From Flemingiibacterium sp045587285 (lineage in GTDB: Bacteria > Bacillota > Clostridia > Oscillospirales > CAG-272): a stretch of DNA of 15,809 nucleotides. Below, one piece after another: positions 1 to 5,186 of the stretch (its first letter is position 1; each line of letters begins with the position of its first letter). Below the pieces are notes generated by a model. It was not told where the DNA came from. It saw only the letters and a program-made list of their open reading frames with translations, and ran no database searches. The position numbers and the translations under genes were made by a program. The stretch lies in NCBI GenBank assembly GCA_045587285.1, contig JAZNBZ010000116.1:1-15809 (forward strand), written 5' to 3'.

Positions 1-42
1 TCCGACTTGTTGTTTCTTTAGGTAGGAAATCTACCATGAGTT

Positions 43-62
43 CGACAAATTGGAATTTGTCG
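43..62. repeat. Perfect 9-bp inverted repeat near left edge
   Basis: The arms CGACAAATT (43-51) and AATTTGTCG (54-62) are exact reverse complements around a GG centre. A second small hairpin, GGTAG (21-25) with CTACC (31-35), lies beside it. Both are just past the stop of the minus-strand acetyltransferase gene. They could fold in its 3' end, but no T-run follows on the minus strand, so this is not a good intrinsic terminator. The role is unknown; the repeats may be part of a mobile-element or repeat-family end that extends out of the window. The rest of 1-82 shows no gene that I can defend. Confidence 0.6.
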
Positions 63-82
63 CTAACTACTACTTCTATGAA

Positions 83-664
83 TCAAAGAATTTTTCTGCA
101 AACCATACATCCTTCAATCTGTCTACAAAATTCAAATCCATACTTTTTGTACATAGATAAAGGGCCGTGATAAGCATGATTTTCATTGTGTGCAAATGGA
201 TACGCTTCTACCAAATCAAATCCATCGACTTTTGCATCCTTACATACATATTCAAGCAAGGCGGTGGCAACGCCACATCCCCTATATTTAGGTGTAACAG
301 AAAAGCAAACGATGGATTTGATTTTTTCACCGTTGTCAGGTACTTCTTCTGCAAAATTAAAATTGACGTTATTGTACGCTTTTTTATTATTCGAATTGCA
401 CCATCCAACAACCTTTCCTTGAACATATGCTAAATATCCCTGCATGCGACCGCTTTTTATGAAGTTGATTGCTTGTTCTCTATTGAACTTAGCACAATCT
501 TTATCGCAGTCCCATCTTCGTTTCTTTTCCAACTCGCTATCCCAATGATAGCACATACAATAACATCCACACCATTCATCATTGTCCGAAAAGGCATCGT
601 TATCAAAATAAGATAACCAATCATCCAATAATTCAATAGTCAGTTTGCAAATAGATATTTCCAT
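83..664 (-). CDS. GNAT-family N-acetyltransferase, cysteine-rich N-terminus
   Basis: A 193-residue protein predicted to transfer an acetyl group from acetyl-CoA to an unidentified amine. The GNAT core is visible: the strand FSVTP (121-125) leads into the acetyl-CoA pyrophosphate loop YRGCGVA (127-133, matching R-x-x-G-x-A), followed by the helix ALLEYV. Near the C-terminus, the segment MYKKYGFEFC (171-180) is the usual last motif. The N-terminal third is unusual in carrying four cysteines in eight residues (WCGCYCMC, 31-38), and the protein has 14 cysteines in all. I cannot tell whether they bind a metal. The start at 664 is supported by GGAGGAA a few bases upstream. The gene stands alone behind its own promoter and is clearly more AT-rich than the genes to the right, which suggests horizontal acquisition. 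The substrate cannot be predicted. Confidence 0.85.
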   Translation of the reverse strand: MEISICKLTIELLDDWLSYFDNDAFSDNDEWCGCYCMCYHWDSELEKKRRWDCDKDCAKFNREQAINFIKSGRMQGYLAYVQGKVVGWCNSNNKKAYNNVNFNFAEEVPDNGEKIKSIVCFSVTPKYRGCGVATALLEYVCKDAKVDGFDLVEAYPFAHNENHAYHGPLSMYKKYGFEFCRQIEGCMVCRKIL

Positions 665-802
665 AATGATTCCTCCGTCAAATTCAAGTTTTACGAACTC
701 TTTTACATATTCAGAATATCATAAGGATGCCAGTTTTTTATCGTGACTGTGTATATTTAGACGCAAAAACTTTCAAAAAATTCTATATTAAATCTATTAT
801 CT
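665..802. other. AT-rich leader of the acetyltransferase gene
   Basis: This is the transcribed but untranslated part of the 241-bp gap between the acetyltransferase and Lrp-type genes. Apart from the ribosome-binding site GGAGGAA (minus strand, just above 664), it holds runs of A and T and no hairpin, open frame or repeat that I can support. The remainder of the gap contains the promoter and the possible transposase relic. Confidence 0.5.
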
Positions 803-831
803 ATTATACAATATAGTTATGAATATTTCAA
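803..831 (-). promoter_or_regulatory. Sigma-A-type promoter for the acetyltransferase gene
   Basis: Read on the minus strand, TTGAAA (plus positions 826-831) and TATAAT (803-808) are separated by exactly 17 nt, a near-consensus vegetative promoter. Transcription would start near 796 and give a leader of about 130 nt before the start codon at 664. I see no riboswitch-like fold in that leader. The promoter overlaps the possible transposase relic on the opposite strand. Confidence 0.65.
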
Positions 832-895
832 GGTGTTGGTGAAATCGACGAAGATTATTTTATCAGCACAAAAGGTAAAAGGGATGTTTTCATAA
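823..895 (+). pseudogene. Possible relic of an IS1595/ISXO2-like transposase
   Basis: The forward reading frame spells IFQGVGEIDEDYFISTKGKR and a few further residues before running antisense into the Lrp-type gene. From memory, ISXO2-like (IS1595 group) transposases carry a block of the form G-V-[VE]-E-[IV]-D-E-x-Y-F-x-x-S-x-K-G around their first catalytic aspartate, and this fragment has the same order of residues. There is a stop codon just upstream (820-822) and no start, so no protein can be made. The local sequence is AT-rich, like the adjacent acetyltransferase gene. The match is short and was made by eye, so chance resemblance is a real possibility. Confidence 0.3.
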
Positions 896-905
896 TCCGT
901 TTGCG

Positions 906-1373
906 TTATGCTTCCATATTCTCGCACAGCCCCAGTGAAAAGCCTCGGTTCTTTACAACGGTGGAAAAAACTATCTGAGTTTTAGTCCGACCGAAGTCCT
1001 GAAGGCGGCTTATAAACCGGTCAAGCGCGTCCGTGTCCTCAAAGATGCTCTGTATCAGCACGGAATATTCTCCCGTAACGTGACAGCACTCGACGACACA
1101 CTCCGAGCCCCCAAGAAACGGATATAGCTCCGAGCGTCTTTCGGGCGCGACCTCGAGATTTATAAACGCGTGCACGGGACGCCCTAAAATGCCATCGCTT
1201 ATCTCCGCGCGGTAGCCGCGTATCACCCCTGACCTTTCCATTGCAGAAATACGCGCGGCTACCGTCGGCGCAGAGAGAAACACCTTCTCTGCAATCGTCT
1301 TTACGGGCGTGCGTGCGTTTTCCTTCAATATTTTGAGTATTTCAAGATCGGTCTTGTCTACAGCGTTTTTCAT
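906..1373 (-). CDS. Lrp/AsnC-family transcriptional regulator
   Basis: A 155-residue protein, the usual length for feast/famine (Lrp/AsnC) regulators, which sense an amino acid and control its metabolism. Residues 5-54 form the N-terminal winged helix-turn-helix: VDKTDLEILKILKENAR, then KTIAEKVFLSAPTVAARI as the two HTH helices, ending in the wing GVIRGY. Residues 65-145 fit the RAM effector and oligomerisation domain, including the segment VTGEYSVLI (99-107) that normally lies in the ligand-binding turn. AAGGAGTG lies about 7 nt before the start codon at 1373. The gene is divergent from aspA across a 270-bp gap, which is the classic arrangement for a regulator and its target. I infer control of aspA, perhaps with aspartate or asparagine as effector, but the sequence does not prove this. 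Confidence 0.88.
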   Translation of the reverse strand: MKNAVDKTDLEILKILKENARTPVKTIAEKVFLSAPTVAARISAMERSGVIRGYRAEISDGILGRPVHAFINLEVAPERRSELYPFLGGSECVVECCHVTGEYSVLIQSIFEDTDALDRFISRLQDFGRTKTQIVFSTVVKNRGFSLGLCENMEA

Positions 1374-1425
1374 ACGGCACTCCTTATTTGTGAAAATACG
1401 TATCGTTTAACATTTTAAAGGTATT

Positions 1426-1453
1426 CGCCTATTATTATTTTAAAAATTAGGCG
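1426..1453. promoter_or_regulatory. Candidate operator dyad between the Lrp-type gene and aspA
   Basis: CGCCTA (1426-1431) and TAGGCG (1448-1453) form a perfect 6-bp inverted repeat around a 16-nt all-A/T centre. It lies 52 nt upstream of the regulator's start codon and well upstream of the aspA promoter. G/C-containing arms with an A/T-rich middle are compatible with Lrp/AsnC-type sites, which are loosely defined. An 8-bp palindrome ATACGTAT (1396-1403) sits closer to the regulator gene. Assignment is by position and symmetry only. Confidence 0.35.
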
Positions 1454-1559
1454 CTGATTTGATTTTACATTATTTTCATAAAAAAATCAAGATGTTTTTT
1501 ACATTTTATAATATCTCGCCGTCAGTTTTTTTATTTATCCTCTTTTGTATCAAAGCTTC

Positions 1560-1588
1560 TTGCCAAATAAGCGTCATTGTGCTATTAT
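1560..1588 (+). promoter_or_regulatory. aspA promoter
   Basis: TTGCCA (1560-1565) and TATTAT (1583-1588) with a 17-nt spacer form a good sigma-A-type promoter. The start of transcription would be near 1595, giving a leader of about 49 nt. The leader begins with a 6-bp hairpin, GTTTGC (1595-1600) and GCAAAC (1605-1610) around AGGC, followed by GTTTTT. A second TATAAT at 1507-1512 has no convincing -35 partner. Confidence 0.6.
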
Positions 1589-1643
1589 ATGTGTGTTTGC
1601 AGGCGCAAACGTTTTTGAGGAGTTTATAAATCGGAGGAATAAA

Positions 1644-3041
1644 ATGAGCGAAAAATACAGAATAGAACACGACTCCATAGGCGCGCTTGAGGTGCCGTCA
1701 GAGGCGTATTACGGCGTGCAGTCGCTTCGCGGTGCGCGCAACTTCAATATCACGGGCAAGGGACTGCATCCGAGCTTTATAAAGAATATGGCTCGCATCA
1801 AAAAGGCGGCGGCACTCGTAAACGCAAAATGCGGTGCGTTTGACGAGGATATCGCAACCGCCATCGCATCTGCGTGCGACGAGATAATCGCGGGCAAATA
1901 TGCGGACAGCTTCATCTGCGACGCCGTGCAGGGCGGCGCGGGAACGAGCGCGAATATGAACGCAAACGAGGTCATCGCCAACCGCGCGATAGAACTGCTC
2001 GGCGGTACGAAGGGCGACTACTCCGTTTGCCACCCGAACGACCACGTAAACTACGCGCAGTCAACAAACGACGTAATCCCGACAGCAGGCAAAATGACCG
2101 TCATCGACCTTTGTGCACCGCTTATCGACGCGCTCGAGGCGCTCATCTCGGCGCTTGAGGTAAAATCGGCAGAGTTTGACGGGATTATCAAAATGGGACG
2201 CACACAGCTTCAGGACGCCGTGCCGATACGCCTCGGGCAGGAGTTTGCGGCGTACGCCGCCGTCATTCGCCGCGACGTTGCACGCATCAAGGCGGCAGAA
2301 ACGGAAATACACACCGTAAACATCGGCGGCAGTGCGATAGGAACCTCGATAAACGTCGATCCGATGTATCTTGACGCTATCGTACCGACGCTTTCCGAGA
2401 TAGCAGGCTACGAGCTTATCGGAGCGAGCAACCTTATCGACGCCACGCAAAATCTCGACGCATTCGTCGCGTTCTCGTCGGCGCTCAAGACCTGCGCCGT
2501 CAATCTGTCAAAGATCGCAAACGACCTACGCCTTATTTCAAGCGGACCGTGCACGGGCATCGGCGAGATAGTTCTGCCGCCTATGCAGAACGGCTCGTCT
2601 ATAATGCCGGGCAAGATAAATCCCGTTATCCCTGAGGTGGTAAATCAGGTCGCATTCCTCGTAATCGGTCACGATGCAACCGTCACGGCGGCGGCAGAGG
2701 CAGGACAGCTTGAGCTTAACGCGTTCGAGCCGGTGCTGTTCTATCAGCTTTTCGAGTCGCTCACCGCTATGACGGGTGCCGTTGATACGTTCACAAAGAA
2801 CTGCATCGCAGGTATTGCCGCGAACGAGAAAAAGTGCCGTGAAATGCTCGAAAAGAGCGTCGGCACAGTCACTGCGATGGCACCGTACATAGGATACCAG
2901 CGTGCCGCCGCTATCGCCAAGGAGGCGCTGAAAACGGGAGTATCCGTCCGCGAGATAATCCTTCGCGAGCACATCACGTCCGAGGAAACGCTCGAAACCA
3001 TACTCGATCCATACAAAATGACCGAGCCTCGCGAGATATAA
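1644..3041 (+). CDS. aspA: Aspartate ammonia-lyase (aspartase)
   Basis: Catalyses reversible deamination of L-aspartate to fumarate and ammonia in the cytoplasm, feeding aspartate into fumarate reduction or central metabolism. The protein is 465 residues, close to characterised aspartases of about 470. The fumarase/aspartase superfamily blocks are all present: GTSANMNANEV (100-110), QSTNDVIPTAG (139-149), GRTQLQDAVP (185-194) and the mobile signature loop GSSIMPGKINP (317-327), whose S318 is the expected catalytic base. The loop ends PVIPEVVNQ, typical of aspartase rather than class II fumarase. The start at 1644 was chosen because GGAGG (1633-1637) lies 6 nt upstream. The frame stays open back to 1545, but that start precedes the promoter at 1560-1588 and has no ribosome site. 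A divergent Lrp-type regulator upstream is the likely controller. The enzyme could also accept close aspartate analogues. Confidence 0.93.
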   Translation: MSEKYRIEHDSIGALEVPSEAYYGVQSLRGARNFNITGKGLHPSFIKNMARIKKAAALVNAKCGAFDEDIATAIASACDEIIAGKYADSFICDAVQGGAGTSANMNANEVIANRAIELLGGTKGDYSVCHPNDHVNYAQSTNDVIPTAGKMTVIDLCAPLIDALEALISALEVKSAEFDGIIKMGRTQLQDAVPIRLGQEFAAYAAVIRRDVARIKAAETEIHTVNIGGSAIGTSINVDPMYLDAIVPTLSEIAGYELIGASNLIDATQNLDAFVAFSSALKTCAVNLSKIANDLRLISSGPCTGIGEIVLPPMQNGSSIMPGKINPVIPEVVNQVAFLVIGHDATVTAAAEAGQLELNAFEPVLFYQLFESLTAMTGAVDTFTKNCIAGIAANEKKCREMLEKSVGTVTAMAPYIGYQRAAAIAKEALKTGVSVREIILREHITSEETLETILDPYKMTEPREI

Positions 3042-3048
3042 ATAAACA

Positions 3049-3078
3049 GAGCCTGCTACGCTTTAGCGCAGCAGGCTC
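3049..3078 (+). terminator. Hairpin downstream of aspA
   Basis: GAGCCTGCT (3049-3057) pairs perfectly with AGCAGGCTC (3070-3078), with an inner CGC/GCG extension closing a TTTA loop. It begins 8 nt after the aspA stop. The T-run (TTTTTT, ending near 3100) is about 15 nt downstream rather than adjacent, so termination may be partial, or the hairpin may mainly protect the mRNA 3' end. Confidence 0.6.
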
Positions 3079-3106
3079 ACTTCGTAAATATAAATTTTTT
3101 CAAAAA

Positions 3107-3170
3107 ACTACTCGAGTAGTATTGACAAATCCATACTATTGTGGTAGAATGATTATACTACCGCGATAGT
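3107..3170. promoter_or_regulatory. Triple operator array for the BlaI-type repressor
   Basis: Three sites share the pattern ACTAY-N4-RTAGW: ACTAC-TCGA-GTAGT (3107-3120, a perfect 14-bp palindrome), ACTAT-TGTG-GTAGA (3135-3148) and ACTAC-CGCG-ATAGT (3157-3170, extending to ATACTA...TAGTAT). Their centres are 28 and 22 bp apart. They lie just upstream of the -35, over the spacer and -10, and over the probable transcription start. This is the expected geometry for dimeric BlaI/MecI repressors blocking RNA polymerase and autoregulating their own operon. The half-site differs from the staphylococcal TACA/TGTA but has a similar size and symmetry. Confidence 0.7.
3122..3150 (+). promoter_or_regulatory. 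Promoter of the blaI-blaR1-like operon
   Basis: TTGACA (3122-3127) is a perfect -35 hexamer and TAGAAT (3145-3150) a near-perfect -10, with a 17-nt spacer. Initiation is expected at about 3157, inside the third operator dyad. A promoter this strong overlapped by three dyads suggests tight repression that can be relieved. Confidence 0.75.
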
Positions 3171-3230
3171 ATGGAGCGTCGGCGTGGGAGTGCACGCCCT
3201 CGCCGCGCCCCAAAACAAAGGAGAATCCAT

Positions 3231-3590
3231 ATGACAGTAAAACTTTTCGATTCCGAGCTCAAGGTAATGACGGTGCTTTGGAACAACGGCGACACCACCG
3301 CCAAGCGTATCGCCGAGATACTCGGCGAGGGCGTCGGCTGGAACGTTAACACCACCTACACCGTCATAAAAAAATGCATCGCAAAGGGCGCTATCACTCG
3401 CAGTGAGCCGAATTTCCTCTGCCACGCGGCAATATCTCGCCGTGAGGCACAGGAGAGCGAGACCGCAGAGCTTATTGATAAGCTCTACGAGGGCGCGGCA
3501 GATAAGCTCGTCGCTTGTCTGCTCGACTCAAAAAAGCTAACTGCCGACGAAATAGCACGCCTTCGCAAGATGGTGGAGGAGCTAAAATGA
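3231..3590 (+). CDS. BlaI/MecI-family transcriptional repressor
   Basis: A 119-residue cytoplasmic repressor of the penicillinase-repressor family (BlaI/MecI/CopY). Residues 5-60 make the winged helix: LFDSELKVMTVLWNNGDTTA, then KRIAEILG, then the recognition segment GWNVNTTYTVIKKCIAKGAI (36-55). The remainder is a helical dimerisation tail. AAAGGAGAA (3218-3225) ends 5 nt before the chosen ATG. The frame extends upstream to 3171, but that would initiate inside the third operator with no ribosome site. The last bases overlap the next gene as ATGA, so the two are translationally coupled. In characterised systems, a membrane protease encoded next door triggers removal of the repressor from DNA; I infer the same here. 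It is probably autoregulated through the dyads at 3107-3170. Confidence 0.88.
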   Translation: MTVKLFDSELKVMTVLWNNGDTTAKRIAEILGEGVGWNVNTTYTVIKKCIAKGAITRSEPNFLCHAAISRREAQESETAELIDKLYEGAADKLVACLLDSKKLTADEIARLRKMVEELK

Positions 3591-4978
3591 CGTACGCTAT
3601 CATAGCGGGAAGCGCGATGATAGCCTTCATCGCCGTTTTGCGCCTAATGTTTTTGCGGCGTCTGCCAAAGCAATGCTTTCGCGTGCTTTGGATAATTGCT
3701 GCGCTCCGCTTCCTTTTGCCCTTTTCGCTTACGTACGAGGTTGAGCTATGGCAAGCACCTGCCACGGAGCATCAGGCAAACGGACTTCAGAGCGTTATAC
3801 TCGATGCGCAGGATGCAGTGCAGGCAGACGAGGCCGCAAAGCCCGCCTTTGGAATAGCAGACGCGGTGCGTATCATCCTTCCCCTCGGAACGCTTATAAG
3901 CGGTGGATTTTTAACGCTTGCGTACCTTAAAATGAGCAGACTCGCCAAGAGCGGCAGGCTTATCCGCCGCGACAACAAAAGCGGTGCGGACATCAGGACG
4001 GGCGACGGCGTAAGCACGCCGTTTTCCTGCGGAGTTTTTCACCCGATAATTTTTATCCCGTCAAGCATGCTCGCCCTTGACTTGACGCAGCTTGACATCA
4101 TTATTTCACACGAGCGACAGCACGTAAAGGGGCGCGACCAGCTTGTAAAATGGCTTATCGCGGCGGCGGTGTGCCTTAATTGGTACAATCCGCTCGTGTG
4201 GCTTATGTGGTGCTTGTCGAGCCGTGACATCGAGCTTGCGTGTGACGAGGCGGTGGTGAGGAACGGCAGAAGCACTGCCGACTACGCGCTGACGCTTATC
4301 GGAGCGGAGGAGCTTCGCTCAACGGGAGCCGTCTGTTCATTCGGTGCGCCTTTACTGAATGAAAGGATAGAATGTATTATGAAATCTAAAAAAATAACGG
4401 TTTGCGGCTTTATCTCTGCCGCGCTTATTCTCGCGGCGGCGTCTGCCTTTTTCGTGCAGGTCACCGCGGCAAAGCAGGAGGACGATTTAGATGCGGCGAA
4501 TAACGCAACGCTTGTGGAAAACGCCGTTATAGCTGACACAACGGACGAGCCTACATCAAACGAGAGCGAGGATACCGTCCCTTCTCCGACGTCCTTCGAG
4601 CTTTCCTCTCCGCTCGCCGAGCACGGCGAGATCACGGGGCATTTCGGCGAGTATACCAACCCCGTGGGCATAACGGTCTTTAATAACGGCGTAAACGTAG
4701 CCGCCGACGCCGGAACGAGCGTCTACGCCGCCGCGTCGGGCACGGTCGTCACGGCAGAATATGATGCCGAAAACGGCAACTGCGTCGTTATCGAGCACGC
4801 AAACGGCAGCGAGATCTACCGTCACCTCGGCGAGATCTTCGTAAGCGTAGGTGATGAGGTAGCGCTCGGATATGAGATCGGTACAGTCGGAAGCACGGGT
4901 GCGGTTACCGGTGCCAATCTCGGATTTTCCGTGATCAGAGACGGCGCGTACATTTCCCCCGAGGCACTTTTCGAATGA
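3587..4978 (+). CDS. BlaR1/MecR1-type M56 metalloprotease with degenerate M23 (LytM) sensor domain
   Basis: A 463-residue membrane receptor-protease, probably signalling to the adjacent BlaI-type repressor. Membrane segments are visible at about 3-21, 32-49, 92-114, 188-210 and 270-290. The M56 protease domain carries HERQH (175-179, HExxH) and a downstream CDEAVV (219-224) likely to supply the remaining zinc ligand. After the last membrane segment comes an acidic, Ser/Thr-rich linker (about 297-342), then an M23/LytM-like domain (about 343-460), predicted outside the membrane. In the latter, the H-x-G-x-D motif has become NNGVN (366-370) and the H-x-H motif NLGF (444-447); only YRHL (H413) remains. 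It should therefore be unable to cleave peptidoglycan and may bind it instead. No penicillin-binding sensor domain is present. The start at 3587 overlaps the upstream stop (ATGA), with GGAGGA at 3575-3580. M23/M56 fusions are known in Clostridia; the ligand is not. Confidence 0.85.
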   Translation: MTYAIIAGSAMIAFIAVLRLMFLRRLPKQCFRVLWIIAALRFLLPFSLTYEVELWQAPATEHQANGLQSVILDAQDAVQADEAAKPAFGIADAVRIILPLGTLISGGFLTLAYLKMSRLAKSGRLIRRDNKSGADIRTGDGVSTPFSCGVFHPIIFIPSSMLALDLTQLDIIISHERQHVKGRDQLVKWLIAAAVCLNWYNPLVWLMWCLSSRDIELACDEAVVRNGRSTADYALTLIGAEELRSTGAVCSFGAPLLNERIECIMKSKKITVCGFISAALILAAASAFFVQVTAAKQEDDLDAANNATLVENAVIADTTDEPTSNESEDTVPSPTSFELSSPLAEHGEITGHFGEYTNPVGITVFNNGVNVAADAGTSVYAAASGTVVTAEYDAENGNCVVIEHANGSEIYRHLGEIFVSVGDEVALGYEIGTVGSTGAVTGANLGFSVIRDGAYISPEALFE

Positions 4979-4993
4979 TCGCAAATAGCGGCA

Positions 4994-5023
4994 AAAAGCG
5001 GTACACAAACGTGTACCGCTTTT
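4994..5023. terminator. Bidirectional intrinsic terminator
   Basis: AAAAGCGGTACAC (4994-5006) and GTGTACCGCTTTT (5011-5023) pair perfectly over 13 bp around an AAAC loop. On the plus strand it ends in a T-run 15 nt after the receptor gene stop. On the minus strand it also ends in a run of five T (plus A4993-4997) and begins 7 nt after the spoVM stop. It can therefore end both converging transcripts. Confidence 0.9.
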
Positions 5024-5030
5024 ACTATGT

Positions 5031-5108
5031 TCACTTTTTTCTTATCCCGAATATCCGCCGCAGAAGCGGAACGAATATCCTCGGGGATTTCATAACAACG
5101 ACTTTCAT
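5031..5108 (-). CDS. spoVM: Stage V sporulation protein SpoVM (25 residues)
   Basis: A tiny amphipathic peptide that in Bacillus marks the convex surface of the forespore membrane and anchors SpoIVA to start spore-coat and cortex assembly. The 25 codons begin MKVVVMKSP and end IFGIRKK. Compared with B. subtilis SpoVM (26 residues, beginning MKFYTIKLPKF as I recall it), it keeps K2, K7, P9, R17, G21 and the basic C-terminus at the same positions. P9 is the known localisation residue. P14 is unusual because it falls within the helical part, where B. subtilis has glycine. AAGGG (plus 5118-5122) lies 9 nt before the start. The gene follows thiN, the same neighbour as in B. subtilis. A weak sporulation-type -10 (CATAGACT, plus 5161-5168) lies upstream in the 78-nt gap, compatible with sigma-E control but unproven. 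Its presence implies a spore-forming lineage. Confidence 0.88.
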   Translation of the reverse strand: MKVVVMKSPRIFVPLLRRIFGIRKK

Positions 5109-5186
5109 TGGCGTATTCCCTTCGTATTCTGACAGTTTAAGCTGTTTTCACGCTCACTGTAGTCTATGCAGGGAAATCCGAGGTTG

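Noticed and set aside
43..62. Intrinsic terminator of the acetyltransferase gene
   Set aside because: The hairpin is perfect but AT-rich, and is followed on the minus strand by mixed sequence instead of a T-run.
1507..1512. A TATAAT as the main aspA promoter
   Set aside because: No acceptable -35 lies 16-18 nt upstream, while TTGCCA-N17-TATTAT at 1560-1588 is well formed and nearer to the gene.
1545..1643. An N-terminal extension of aspA by 33 residues
   Set aside because: It would start upstream of the best promoter, has no ribosome-binding site, and does not resemble the family N-terminus. The ATG at 1644 follows a strong GGAGG.
3171..3230. A 20-residue extension of the BlaI-type repressor
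   Set aside because: The upstream ATG lies in the third operator dyad, close to the predicted transcription start, without a ribosome-binding site. The added residues are low-complexity Arg/Pro-rich.
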